From positions 1 to 44,713 of the forward strand of contig JAEUOG010000020.1 in NCBI GenBank assembly GCA_016790815.1: a stretch of 44,713 nucleotides of DNA. Direction: 5' to 3'. A model generated the notes under the pieces. It did not search any database. It saw nothing but the letters and a program-made list of their open reading frames with translations, and was not told the origin of the DNA. Position numbers and translations under genes: made by a program. This DNA comes from Dechloromonas sp. (GTDB taxonomy: Bacteria > Pseudomonadota > Gammaproteobacteria > Burkholderiales > Rhodocyclaceae). Of this stretch, positions 18,112-27,326 are shown one piece after another; position 1 is the first letter of the stretch; every line of letters begins with the position of its first letter.

Positions 18112-18851
18112 GCCAGATTGCCCAACTCTCCGAAGCGGAAATCGAAGAGCGTTTCCATGTTGTCGGCACGCGGCCAGTCGCTTTTCTGCTCGGCGGCTAT
18201 GCCCGGACAAACGACCAGTTTTCAGTCTCGTTCGGCGGTGGGGAGGTCATGCTCACGACCTTGCTTAACGCGCTACCGGACCGAAATATCCTGGTTTTCG
18301 ATTGCAGCGGCAGTGCCGACATCAATCGGCACTTTTTGCAAAGCAGTCACAACGTGTTTATCGGGCGTCCCGGTGGTATCCACGTCCAATTCACCACCGG
18401 GCGGGCCTCGGAGATGATCTATGGCGGCAGCAAGGCGTTTTCGGTGGCCTTGCCGAAACACGTTGTTCGCCTGCAACGCCGCGACACGTTCCGGATCGAA
18501 ACGCCACGTGGCAAACCCCTTCAGTTTTTCGGTCGTCTGTCCAGCGGAAAGTTGCTCAACTTCCCGGCACATGACATCTCCGTGGCCGGTCTGGGCATGA
18601 CTGCTTTGGCCTTGCCCGATGGCCTGGCGCCCGGAGACCGTCTGGACAATTGCCATTTTGCCCTGCCCGAAGACGAGCACGAGTTGTTCTTCAGCGCGAT
18701 GGTCCGCCATGTTACGCCGCAGGTCGGAAGAACCGGTCAACAGCAATGGCGGATCGGCCTGCATGTCGAGAACATGCCGGGCATCGAGGAGAGTCGTATC
18801 CAGCGCTATATCGCCAAAGTTGAACGCGAGCGGCACGAACTGCTGGCCTAG
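18108..18851 (+). CDS. ycgR: YcgR-type flagellar brake protein (PilZ domain)
   Basis: A 247-residue c-di-GMP effector. The N-terminal YcgR domain spans about 10-115. The C-terminal PilZ domain carries the arginine motif RLQRRDTFR (R121, R124, R125, R129) and the D156-I-S158-V-A-G161 motif that bind c-di-GMP. In the known family the ligand-bound protein slows the flagellar motor. I start it at ATG 18108, which overlaps the dehydrogenase stop as ATGA. Sharing an operon with two metabolic dehydrogenases is odd and may be incidental. The GGDEF-EAL gene 1.8 kb upstream is a possible source of the signal. Confidence 0.88.
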   Translation: MSQIAQLSEAEIEERFHVVGTRPVAFLLGGYARTNDQFSVSFGGGEVMLTTLLNALPDRNILVFDCSGSADINRHFLQSSHNVFIGRPGGIHVQFTTGRASEMIYGGSKAFSVALPKHVVRLQRRDTFRIETPRGKPLQFFGRLSSGKLLNFPAHDISVAGLGMTALALPDGLAPGDRLDNCHFALPEDEHELFFSAMVRHVTPQVGRTGQQQWRIGLHVENMPGIEESRIQRYIAKVERERHELLA

Positions 18852-18884
18852 GTCGGTGAGCGCCGTGGCCTGACTGGCAGAGCG

Positions 18885-19856
18885 CTAGCAAATGTCGCAG
18901 CGATGAATTTCGACTGTGGCGTGGACAATTTCCTCATGGACGGCGAGTGCTTGGCGGATATGCATGGGGGTCAGCGTCTCGTCATGGGTCAGCAGGCTCA
19001 GCGCGCAGGCGTAGGCACCGGTGCCGACGCGCCAGACGTGGAGGTCGGTCAGCTCGGTCTGGCCATCCAAGGGTAGCTGGGCGATGACCTCGCGAATTTC
19101 GGCGACAACCGGGTGATCCATTTCGCGGTCGAGCAAGACGCGGCTGCTTTGCACGATCAGGTTCTTCGCCCACAGCGCAACGAGAACGGCACCGACGATG
19201 CCGGTCGCCGGGTCAAGCCATGCCCAGCCGTAGAACCAGCCGCCTGCCAGCGCGCCGATGGCGAGAACCGAGGTGGCGGCATCGGTGACGACGTGGACGT
19301 AGGCAGCCTTGAGGTTGAGGTCGTGGTGATGATCGTGGCCGTGCTCATGGTGGGGATGGCCATGCCCATGATTGTGCCCGTGGTCGTGGACGTTGCCGAG
19401 AATCAGCGCGCAGACGAGGTTGACCACGAGGCCAAGGAGGGCGACGGCCATGGCTTCCGGGTAGTGAATCGTCTGCGGCGCCCATAGCCGTTCGAGCGAA
19501 CCGATGACCATCGCGGCGGCGACGCCGAGCAGGAAGATGGCGCTGGTGTAGCTGGCCAGTACCTCGATTTTCCAGGTGCCGAAGGCAAAGCTCGGATCAT
19601 TCGCATATTTGCGTGCTGCGCCGTAGGCGAAGGCGGAGAGGCCGATGGCCAGGGCGTGCGAACTCATGTGCCAGCCGTCTGCCAGCACGGCCATCGAGTT
19701 GAACCACCAGCCGGCGACAATCTCGACCAGCATGGTGGCGATGGTGATCCAGAGGACCAGGCGCGTGCCGCGCTCGGCGGCAGCGTTGCCGCTCGAGTAC
19801 TGATGGTTGTGCGCCCACCGTGAGAGGTCGTGGCGTTTGTTGTCCCTGCTGTTCAT
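18885..19856 (-). CDS. Cation diffusion facilitator (DmeF/CzcD-like divalent metal exporter)
   Basis: A 323-residue metal/proton antiporter with six predicted membrane helices. Metal-site residues are in TM2 (LAD60-GWH63-MSSH67) and TM5 (YVH188-VVTD192). A His-rich loop (about 157-178, some ten His with Gly and Asp) lies between TM4 and TM5, which is typical of CDF proteins. The TM2 motif ADGWHMSSHA is that of the DmeF branch (cobalt, nickel, zinc) rather than classic ZitB. The ATG at 19856 overlaps the aldolase stop as ATGA, so it is the last gene of the mtnA-aldolase operon; a longer in-frame reading upstream is antisense-like and unconvincing. The metal is not predictable with certainty. 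Confidence 0.88.
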   Translation of the reverse strand: MNSRDNKRHDLSRWAHNHQYSSGNAAAERGTRLVLWITIATMLVEIVAGWWFNSMAVLADGWHMSSHALAIGLSAFAYGAARKYANDPSFAFGTWKIEVLASYTSAIFLLGVAAAMVIGSLERLWAPQTIHYPEAMAVALLGLVVNLVCALILGNVHDHGHNHGHGHPHHEHGHDHHHDLNLKAAYVHVVTDAATSVLAIGALAGGWFYGWAWLDPATGIVGAVLVALWAKNLIVQSSRVLLDREMDHPVVAEIREVIAQLPLDGQTELTDLHVWRVGTGAYACALSLLTHDETLTPMHIRQALAVHEEIVHATVEIHRCDIC

Positions 19857-20482
19857 TGCTGGCCGTAGCCTGCGAACTTTTCCAGCACGGCGGCCATTTC
19901 TTCCGCCGAGAGCATTACCGGCTGGCCGAGCTGGCAGGCGCGCCAGTATTGCTCGCAGAGTTCTTCGAGTTCGATGGCCAGCGCCAATGCCTCGTCGAGG
20001 TCGCGCCCGGCGACGAGCATGCCGTGGTTGGCGAGCAGGCAGGCCTTGCGCCCGGTCATGGCTGAGATTGCTGCGGTCGACAATGCTTCCGAGCCAAAAA
20101 TGGAATACTCGGCGCAGCCGATGGTGGCGCCGCCGAAACGGGCGATCATGTAATGGAACGATGGAATGTCGAGGCGCAGGCAGGCCAGGCTCACGGCAAA
20201 GGGCGAGTGGGCGTGCAGCACGGCGCCGACTTCCGGCCGGCTGGCGTAGAGGTCGCGATGGAAACGCCACTCGGAAGACGGTTTGCGGCTGCCGACGTGC
20301 GAGCCTACGAGCGCCATGCGCGGGATGTCGTCTTCGTGCAGGCGGTCGTAGGCCATGCCGGTCGGCGTGATGAAAAAGCCGTCGCCGCTGCGCACGCTGA
20401 CGTTGCCCGAGGTGCCGCGATTGAGGCCGGCCGGCTGCATGGCGCGGGCAGTGGCGATCAATTGGGTGCGCAGGTCAGTCAT
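19853..20482 (-). CDS. FucA-like class II aldolase, probable 5-methylthioribulose-1-phosphate aldolase
   Basis: A 209-residue metal-dependent aldolase. It aligns by eye along its length with E. coli L-fuculose-1-phosphate aldolase: GLNRGTSGNVSVR, FITPTGMAYDRL, SSEWRFH, HYMIARFGG and a C-terminal VLEKFAGYG. The metal/catalytic set is kept: E71, H90, H92 and H153. MtnB dehydratase belongs to the same fold, but its sequence is less like this one. Being next to mtnA points to the Ald2 role in the DHAP shunt: cleaving 5-methylthioribulose-1-phosphate into DHAP and 2-methylthioacetaldehyde. That role is inferred from context; a plain sugar-phosphate aldolase remains possible. It overlaps the CDF gene. 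Confidence 0.82.
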   Translation of the reverse strand: MTDLRTQLIATARAMQPAGLNRGTSGNVSVRSGDGFFITPTGMAYDRLHEDDIPRMALVGSHVGSRKPSSEWRFHRDLYASRPEVGAVLHAHSPFAVSLACLRLDIPSFHYMIARFGGATIGCAEYSIFGSEALSTAAISAMTGRKACLLANHGMLVAGRDLDEALALAIELEELCEQYWRACQLGQPVMLSAEEMAAVLEKFAGYGQQ

Positions 20483-20495
20483 GGCGAATCCTTGA

Positions 20496-20559
20496 CGCAG
20501 ATGCGCGGAGAAAGGCTGAACGAATTTCCCCGGTTCCTCTGCGTCTCCGCGTTTCTGCG
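20496..20559. repeat. Inverted repeat (REP-like) between mtnA and the aldolase gene
   Basis: CGCAGATGCGCGGAGA (20496-20511) is the inverse complement of 20544-20559 at 14 of 16 positions, with 32 bases between the arms. The right arm is part of a TCTGCGTCTCCGCGTTTCTGCG tract that repeats a short TCTGCG/TCTCCGCG unit. It fills most of the 79-base gap between the two genes and could form a stable stem in the mRNA, limiting expression of the genes behind mtnA. Confidence 0.6.
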
Positions 20560-20561
20560 TT

Positions 20562-21653
<1,092 letters not shown>

Positions 21654-21689
21654 GGAAGTGGTTTGACTAGGATGATGGATTTCTTGTTT

Positions 21690-22001
21690 TTAGATGCAGA
21701 CCGTATCGGTCACACACGCAACGAAAAACCACAAAGGAAGACCAATGGCAAAAAAGAGCAGCAGGCTGCCAAGGATAGTGAATACGGTGAGTGGTGGGTT
21801 GGCTGATCTGTCTCTATGGCCTGCGAAAAGCAAGCAGGAAAGGAGCGCGAGCCCTAGCGGAAGAGGCAGACCCATCCGGCGCCAGGGAGTTAGCAGCGAG
21901 AGGTTGTTGAGCAGCCATTCTGTGACAAGTAATGCAATAAGCGCAGCCAACAGGCTCAGGCTGGCCAGCGAAAATCGATCAAGTTGATTGAGCGGTTTCA
22001 T
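21690..22001 (-). CDS. Small hypothetical membrane protein
   Basis: A 103-residue protein with three hydrophobic segments (about 10-28, 46-60 and 70-95). The N-terminus is MKPLNQLDRFSLASLSLL. I do not recognise a family. It points the same way as mtnA, ending 36 bases before the mtnA start, so it may be the first gene of that operon. The reading frame is open throughout, but codon third positions are less GC-rich than in neighbouring genes, so acquired or weakly expressed sequence is possible. Confidence 0.55.
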   Translation of the reverse strand: MKPLNQLDRFSLASLSLLAALIALLVTEWLLNNLSLLTPWRRMGLPLPLGLALLSCLLFAGHRDRSANPPLTVFTILGSLLLFFAIGLPLWFFVACVTDTVCI

Positions 22002-22070
22002 TGCCTATCGTCTTAGCGGGAAAGGCGCCGAAGAGGGACTGGTGAGTGTGGAGGCGTCGATGTTCATCGT

Positions 22071-22451
22071 TCAGAGCGGCTTGGTGTGGCTGCGCAGCCA
22101 GGCCGCGTAATCGCTTTCGCCGATTTCACCGGCAGCCAGGGCGAGCATCGTTAGTGTGGCATCCTGCGGGGTGGCGGTGAGGCGGTAGCCATTCAGGCGC
22201 ACGAACATACCTGCGCCGAGAAAGCCTGCGCGCTTGTTGCCGTCGATGAACGGATGATTTTTGGCTAATCCGAAGGCGTAGGCAGCGGCGCAGTCAAACA
22301 GGTCGGGTTTGCCATAGTGGAGGAGGTTTTCCGGGCGGGCTAGCGCCGAGTCGAGCAAGCCTTCATCGCGGATTCCCTGCGCTCCACCATGTATTACCAG
22401 GCTCTCTCCGTGCAGGAGCAACAAGGCCCGCCGGTTGATCCAGGTGAACAT
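22071..22451 (-). CDS. doc: Death-on-curing (Doc/Fic) family toxin
   Basis: A 126-residue Fic-fold toxin. The N-terminus is WINRRALLLLHGESLVIHGG, followed by GIRDEGLLDSALARPENL and the active-site loop HPFIDGNKR at 66-74. Doc proteins of this class transfer phosphate (Doc) or AMP (Fic) to a translation factor; Doc acts on EF-Tu. The loop has Gly where phage P1 Doc has Ala (HxFxDANKR), which leaves the reaction type open. I start it at the ATG at 22451, one base after the antitoxin stop, giving tight coupling; a longer frame would overlap the antitoxin. Confidence 0.87.
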   Translation of the reverse strand: MFTWINRRALLLLHGESLVIHGGAQGIRDEGLLDSALARPENLLHYGKPDLFDCAAAYAFGLAKNHPFIDGNKRAGFLGAGMFVRLNGYRLTATPQDATLTMLALAAGEIGESDYAAWLRSHTKPL

Positions 22452-22452
22452 G

Positions 22453-22677
22453 CTACTTGGCGAGTTCGTGGAAAGTGTCGCGGAACTCGCGCATGAAATC
22501 GCGGCCGGCTTCGACCTGGCGGGCAACTTCGGGGTCGTAAGGAGTCATTGAAAAGCCTTCGGGGGACTCGACGAGATAAATGGTGTCGCCCTTGTCGATG
22601 TGTAGCATGGCCAACGCCTCCTTGGGCAGCACGACGCCTACCGAGTTGCCAATCTGGGTCAGTTTGAGGGCGAACAT
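22453..22677 (-). CDS. AbrB/MazE-family antitoxin
   Basis: A 74-residue protein with an N-terminal swapped-hairpin AbrB domain: LKLTQIGNSVGVVLPKEALAMLHIDKGD (about 5-32), followed by an acidic C-terminal tail (about 45-74) that should wrap the toxin. The ATG at 22677 has GGAG six bases upstream. It ends one base before doc. The AbrB part likely binds the operon's own promoter, giving repression relieved when antitoxin is degraded. Confidence 0.87.
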   Translation of the reverse strand: MFALKLTQIGNSVGVVLPKEALAMLHIDKGDTIYLVESPEGFSMTPYDPEVARQVEAGRDFMREFRDTFHELAK

Positions 22678-22693
22678 GGTCGTCTCCGCATTT

Positions 22694-22703
22694 TGTTATA
22701 ACA
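22694..22703. promoter_or_regulatory. Candidate operator of the toxin-antitoxin operon
   Basis: TGTTATAACA is a perfect 10-bp palindrome, 16 bases upstream of the antitoxin start. On the minus strand it includes TATAAC, a possible -10 element. Binding of the AbrB-type antitoxin here would block transcription. The site is short, so chance is possible. Confidence 0.4.
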
Positions 22704-22798
22704 GATGTAATACTAAATCCTTTTTTCGCTGGATGCTTGTTCCGCAGCGGACCTTGCAGCATGATTTCAGCCACTTGTTGCCTTTGACCGCAGGAATC

Positions 22799-23956
22799 AT
22801 GCAAACCAGCATTCAGATCGACTCCCGCTTCCCGGGTATGGGGACAACCATCTTCACCGTCATGAGTCGCCTCGCGACGGAGTGCGGGGCGGTCAACCTG
22901 TCGCAGGGCTTCCCAGATTTTCAGGCTGAGCCGGCGCTGTTTGATGCCGTCCATCGCCACATGCTGGCCGGCCGCAACCAGTACGCACCGATGGCCGGCA
23001 TGCCGGAATTGCGCCAGGCCATTGTCGACAAGGTGGCGGCGCTCTACGGCCTGCGCTATGACGTCGAGTCGGAGGTGACCGTAACGGCTGGTGCGACGCA
23101 GGCCATCTTCACAGCCATCGCCGCCTTCGTGCGGCCGGGCGACGAGGTGATCGTCTTCGAGCCGGTCTACGACTCCTACGTGCCGGCCATTGAGACGGTC
23201 GGTGGCACGGCGGTTTACGCCCAGCTGACTTTCCCCGACTACGTGCCGGACTGGGCGCAGGTGGCGCAACTTATCACGCCGAGAACGCGGATGATCATCA
23301 TCAATTCGCCACACAACCCGACAGGCAGCCTGTTTTCTGCGGTCGACCGGGAAAAACTCGCCAAATTGATCGCCGACACCGACATCGTCGTGCTCTCCGA
23401 CGAGGTTTACGAGCACATCCTGTTCGACGGCGAAGCGCACGCCAGTCTGTGCGCCTATCCCGAGCTGGCGGCACGCACTATCGTCGTCTCGAGTTTCGGC
23501 AAGACCTATCACATCACGGGCTGGAAAATCGGCTACCTCGTCGGTCCGGCGGCACTCATGGCCGAGTTTCGCAAGGTTCACCAGTTCAACGTGTTTACCG
23601 TGCATACGCCGTCACAACTGGCGCTTGCCGAATACATGCAGGACGCTGAGCGCCATCTCCGGCTGGCCGCCTTCTATCAGGAAAAACGGGATTTTTTTCG
23701 CCAGTTGATGGCCGAAACGCCATTCGAACTCTTGCCCTGCCGCGGCACCTATTTTCAGTTGGCTCGCTACGACCGGATATCCGATCTGCCCGACCGAGGT
23801 TTTGCCGAATGGCTGACCCGAGAAATCGGTGTCGCTGTCATACCGGTCTCGGTGTTTTACGCGAACGCACGCGATGACCGGGTTGTCCGATTCTGTTTTG
23901 CCAAGCAGGAAAGCACCCTCAGGGCCGCCGTAGAGCGGTTGTGTAAAGCAATGTAA
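22799..23956 (+). CDS. ybdL: Methionine aminotransferase (YbdL-like, PLP fold type I)
   Basis: A 385-residue aminotransferase. It follows E. coli YbdL closely by eye: GTTIFTVMSRLATE near the N-terminus, NLSQGFPDF, NQYAPMAGMPELR, VTVTAGATQAI, INSPHNPTGS, SDEVYEHI, and SSFGKTYHITGWK with the PLP lysine K235. It ends with VRFCFAKQESTLRAAVERL. YbdL prefers methionine and some aromatic or histidine substrates; the reverse reaction makes methionine from 4-methylthio-2-oxobutanoate, the last step of methionine salvage. It starts at ATG 22799, 121 bases from the divergent antitoxin gene. The nearby mtnA fits a sulfur-salvage role, but the two are on opposite strands. Confidence 0.85.
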   Translation: MQTSIQIDSRFPGMGTTIFTVMSRLATECGAVNLSQGFPDFQAEPALFDAVHRHMLAGRNQYAPMAGMPELRQAIVDKVAALYGLRYDVESEVTVTAGATQAIFTAIAAFVRPGDEVIVFEPVYDSYVPAIETVGGTAVYAQLTFPDYVPDWAQVAQLITPRTRMIIINSPHNPTGSLFSAVDREKLAKLIADTDIVVLSDEVYEHILFDGEAHASLCAYPELAARTIVVSSFGKTYHITGWKIGYLVGPAALMAEFRKVHQFNVFTVHTPSQLALAEYMQDAERHLRLAAFYQEKRDFFRQLMAETPFELLPCRGTYFQLARYDRISDLPDRGFAEWLTREIGVAVIPVSVFYANARDDRVVRFCFAKQESTLRAAVERLCKAM

Positions 23957-23981
23957 TGAAGGATGAATTTATGAAAAATGC

Positions 23982-24011
23982 TTGACCGAAATGCTGGGGT
24001 GAGGAAATAAT
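23982..24011 (+). promoter_or_regulatory. Candidate sigma-70 promoter of mscL
   Basis: TTGACC (23982-23987), an 18-base spacer and AATAAT (24006-24011) make a near-consensus sigma-70 promoter. It lies 32 bases before the mscL start codon, with ribosome binding site GGAG between them. Confidence 0.55.
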
Positions 24012-24043
24012 CTCCCGGTCAAAACGCTTTTCGGAGAATAAAT

Positions 24044-24469
24044 ATGAGCATGGTTCAGGAATTCAAGGAGTTTGCGGTCAAGGGTAATGCGATGGATCTG
24101 GCCGTGGGTGTTATCATCGGTGGCGCCTTCGGCAAGATCGTCGATTCCATCGTTGGCGACCTGATTATGCCGATTGTCGCCCGGATCATCGGTAACCTCG
24201 ATTTCTCCAACCTTTTCATCATCCTCGGCAACAACCCGAACAACCTGACGGCGTTGGCCGACATCAGGAAGGCTGGCATCCCGGTTTTTGCCTACGGGTC
24301 CTTCCTTACCATCGTGGTGAATTTCGTCATTCTCGCTTTCATCATCTTCATGATGGTCAAACAGATGAACCGCATGCGCAAGGCAGAGGCAGCGCCGGAA
24401 CCGGAAGTCCCGGCTACCCCGGAAGACGTGATCCTGCTTCGCGAAATTCGCGATTCGCTGAAGAAATAA
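24044..24469 (+). CDS. mscL: Large-conductance mechanosensitive channel
   Basis: A 141-residue channel subunit. The N-terminal helix and TM1 read [37 protein letters not shown] (about 7-43), the most conserved part of MscL. A periplasmic loop follows (about 44-72), then TM2 (about 80-105), a charged KQMNRMRK stretch and a C-terminal helix LLREIRDSL. The homopentamer opens under membrane tension to release solutes on osmotic downshock. The start has GGAG eight bases upstream. Length matches the family. Confidence 0.96.
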   Translation: MSMVQEFKEFAVKGNAMDLAVGVIIGGAFGKIVDSIVGDLIMPIVARIIGNLDFSNLFIILGNNPNNLTALADIRKAGIPVFAYGSFLTIVVNFVILAFIIFMMVKQMNRMRKAEAAPEPEVPATPEDVILLREIRDSLKK

Positions 24470-24483
24470 GTTTCTTGCAGCCC

Positions 24484-24512
24484 AAAAAAAGCCGCCTTCG
24501 GGCGGCTTTTTT
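24484..24512. terminator. Bidirectional Rho-independent terminator between mscL and glnE
   Basis: GCCGCC (24491-24496), a TTCG tetraloop and GGCGGC (24501-24506) form a 6-bp GC stem, with seven A before and six T after. It works for mscL on the plus strand and for glnE on the minus strand. Confidence 0.92.
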
Positions 24513-24529
24513 GTTGTCCGAACTGGAGG

Positions 24530-27226
24530 CTAATTCGCGAAAACGGCTTTCCAGAGGTTGTTGACCGCAGCAATGTGTTTCTCGATTCCCTCGCGCGGAA
24601 TCGGCGCCTTGGGGAAGGCTGACAGGCGCTTTGCATGTTGCAGTCGGCGGTATTCGCGGTAGGCATTGCCGGCAGCTTCGGCCAGCTGCGGATCGATCAG
24701 GCCCAGTTCGCCGGCCATCCGCAGCAATGCGATGTTGCCGAGGTTGCCGGTCAGGCTGGCGTGCTGGTGGGCGTAGCCCAGAACGAGGTACTGGACGATG
24801 AATTCGACGTCGATGATGCCGCCAGCGTCGTGCTTCAGCGCGAATTCGGTCTCGCTTTTGAGTGCGTGGGCGTCATACATTTTGTGCCGCATGGCAACGA
24901 CTTCTTCCTTGAGCTTGGCCAGTTCGCGGGGCAGGCGCAGGATTTCGCAACGAATTTCCTCGAAGCGCTGGCCGACCGCCGGGTCGCCGGCGCAGAAGCG
25001 GGCGCGCGTCAGCGCCTGGTGTTCCCAGGTCCAGGCATTTTTCAGTTCGTAGTCGCGGAAGGACTCGACCGAGACGGCAAGCAGGCCGGAGTCGCCGTTC
25101 GGGCGCAGGCGCAGGTCGGTCTCGAACAGGATCCCGGCCGGTGTCTGGCTGGACAGCCATGAATTGAGGCGCTGGCCGAGGCGGGTGTAGTTTTCCGGCG
25201 CATCCTGATCATCGTCGTCGTACAGGTAAACGAGGTCGAGGTCGGACGCATAGCCGAGTTCCTTGCCGCCCATCTTGCCGTAGCCGATGACGGCGAATTT
25301 CGGCGTTTCACAATGGCGGTTTCTGATCTTGGCCCAGACCAGCGGCAGCGTTTCCTGAACGATGGTATCGGCCAGTTCCGTCAGGTGGTCGGAAAGGCGC
25401 TCGATTGTTTGCAGGCCGGCGAGATCCTGTGCCAGCAGCCGGAACACCTGGCCGTGGTGCATCTCGCGCAGGATGTCCATCTCGCGCTCGGTGTCGTCGG
25501 CATGCTGGGCCAGGTTGTCGCGCAGGACTTCGCGGAAGCCGGTCCAGTTGGTGGCGATTTCATAGAGGCGAGGGTCGAGCAGTTCGTCGAGAAGCAGTGG
25601 GTGGCGGTTCAGATAATCGGCCGCCCAGTTCGAGGCGCACATCATGTCGGCCACGCGGCGCAGCGCCATCGGGTATTGCTGGAGCAGGGCGAGGTAGGAG
25701 CCGCGGCGGGAGATGCCTTCCAGGAAGCCCAGGCCTCTGGCGAGCGTCGTGTCAGGGGATGGCGTGGCGCCCGCGGCCTCGATCATGCGCGGGCCGACGG
25801 CGTCGAGGCGGGCGCGATTAGTCGCGGGAAGTTGCAGGTAACGGCTGGCTGCCCGCAGTTCTGCCAGTCGGGCGATGGCCTCCTTCGGCTGGCGGTAGCC
25901 CAGATTGCCGAAGGCTTCGATGGCCGTCTCCTCGTCGAGTTGCCCTTGCCACAGGCCGGTCAGCGGGTGGTCACCGGCTTCCGGGTCTGAGAAGATGGCG
26001 CCGAAGTGCCGGCTGACCTTGTCGCGGTGCTGGTCGAGCACGGCCAGCATGGCCGGCCAGTCCGGGAATCCCATGCTGACGGCGATGGTCTGTCGATTGT
26101 CGGCATCGATCGGCAGCATGTGCGTCTGCTTGTCCTCGACGTACTGCAGCCGGTGTTCGAGGCGGCGCAGGAAAACGTAGGCCTCGCGCAATTCCTGCTC
26201 GGTTTCGGCCGGGATCAGCTTGCGGTCGACGAGCAGTTTAAGCACGGAAAGCGTTGGCCGGATCTGCAGAGCCGGATCACGACCTCCGCGGATGAGCTGG
26301 AACACCTGGGCCATGAATTCGATTTCGCGGATGCCGCCCGGGCCGAGCTTGACGTGATCGGCCATGTCCTTGCGTGCCACCTCGCGGCTGATCTGGGCGT
26401 GCAGGTCGCGCATGGCGTTGATGGCGCCGAAGTCGAGGTACTTGCGGAAGACGAACGGACGGGCAACCTTTTGCATCGCAGTGACCCAGCGCTCCTGCAG
26501 GTTGCTGCCAGCGTTCATGGTGCGGCCTTTGATCCAGGCGTAGCGCTCCCATTCACGGCCCTGGGTGATGAAGTAGTTTTCCAGGGCGTCGAGCGAACAG
26601 ACCAGCGGTCCGGAATCACCATTCGGCCGCAGGCGCATGTCGACGCGGAAAACCTGGCCGTCAGCGGTCAGGTCGCCCAGTGCGCCGATGATGCGTTTGC
26701 CCAGGCGGGTGAAGAAATCGAAGTTCTCGATGCTCTTCGGGCCGGCGGTATCGCCGTCTTCAGGGTAGATGAAGATGTAGTCGACGTCGGACGACACGTT
26801 GAGTTCGCGCCCGCCGAGCTTGCCCATGCCGATGACCATCAGGCGTTGCGGATGGCCTGCCTTGTCGAGCGGTTCACCGTAGGTGGCCACCAGTTGGCGG
26901 TGATAGTGCTCGAGCGCGAAATTGGTCGTCACGTCGGCGAGCTGGGTCATGCTCTCGACAATCTCGCTGAGCGGCGCCAGACCGCAAAGGTCGCGCAGGA
27001 CAAGATGGGCCATCGCGCGGTGGCGAAGCCGGCGCAGGGTGGTTCTGACCGCCTCGTCGTCGGCATACTCCTTACGTAGCGGGGCTTGCAGCATGGCTTC
27101 GGTGAACGGCTGCTCCCAGGTGGCGAGCAGTTCGGGAATCAGTTCCGGGTGCGCCTGCAGCAGATTGGCAAGATAGCGGCTGTGGTGTACAGCCGCTTGC
27201 CAGCGGGGGTCGAGGGTGGTGTCCAT
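24530..27226 (-). CDS. glnE: Bifunctional glutamine synthetase adenylyltransferase/deadenylase
   Basis: An 898-residue enzyme that adds AMP to, or removes it from, glutamine synthetase in response to PII and glutamine. Two nucleotidyltransferase halves are visible: the N-terminal one has GKLGGRELNVSSDVDYIFIY (deadenylase), the C-terminal one GYGKMGGKELGYASDLDLVYLY (adenylyltransferase), each with the metal-binding DxD. Each is followed by a helical PII-uridylyltransferase-type bundle. I start it at ATG 27226 (MDTTLDPRWQAAV); an in-frame extension to 27313 would add 29 residues unlike the family. E. coli GlnE has 946 residues, so the size is normal. It is divergent from yhdP, with a 100-base gap. 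Confidence 0.95.
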   Translation of the reverse strand: MDTTLDPRWQAAVHHSRYLANLLQAHPELIPELLATWEQPFTEAMLQAPLRKEYADDEAVRTTLRRLRHRAMAHLVLRDLCGLAPLSEIVESMTQLADVTTNFALEHYHRQLVATYGEPLDKAGHPQRLMVIGMGKLGGRELNVSSDVDYIFIYPEDGDTAGPKSIENFDFFTRLGKRIIGALGDLTADGQVFRVDMRLRPNGDSGPLVCSLDALENYFITQGREWERYAWIKGRTMNAGSNLQERWVTAMQKVARPFVFRKYLDFGAINAMRDLHAQISREVARKDMADHVKLGPGGIREIEFMAQVFQLIRGGRDPALQIRPTLSVLKLLVDRKLIPAETEQELREAYVFLRRLEHRLQYVEDKQTHMLPIDADNRQTIAVSMGFPDWPAMLAVLDQHRDKVSRHFGAIFSDPEAGDHPLTGLWQGQLDEETAIEAFGNLGYRQPKEAIARLAELRAASRYLQLPATNRARLDAVGPRMIEAAGATPSPDTTLARGLGFLEGISRRGSYLALLQQYPMALRRVADMMCASNWAADYLNRHPLLLDELLDPRLYEIATNWTGFREVLRDNLAQHADDTEREMDILREMHHGQVFRLLAQDLAGLQTIERLSDHLTELADTIVQETLPLVWAKIRNRHCETPKFAVIGYGKMGGKELGYASDLDLVYLYDDDDQDAPENYTRLGQRLNSWLSSQTPAGILFETDLRLRPNGDSGLLAVSVESFRDYELKNAWTWEHQALTRARFCAGDPAVGQRFEEIRCEILRLPRELAKLKEEVVAMRHKMYDAHALKSETEFALKHDAGGIIDVEFIVQYLVLGYAHQHASLTGNLGNIALLRMAGELGLIDPQLAEAAGNAYREYRRLQHAKRLSAFPKAPIPREGIEKHIAAVNNLWKAVFAN

Positions 27227-27326
27227 GATGGTCCGTCGGCAGCTTGGCCGAAAAGGTAGAATGTCGTTTTTATCGAGTACCCAATTGTAGTGATCAATTC
27301 CCCCCTCTGGCAAAGTGGTTTGACGC

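Noticed and set aside
19857-20270. N-terminal extension of the CDF exporter by 138 residues
   Set aside because: The added stretch is Arg/Pro-rich and lies fully within the aldolase gene; the ATG at 19856 with the ATGA overlap is a better start.
26006-27079. Plus-strand open frame of 357 codons inside glnE
   Set aside because: It is antisense to conserved GlnE motifs and has no recognisable protein features.
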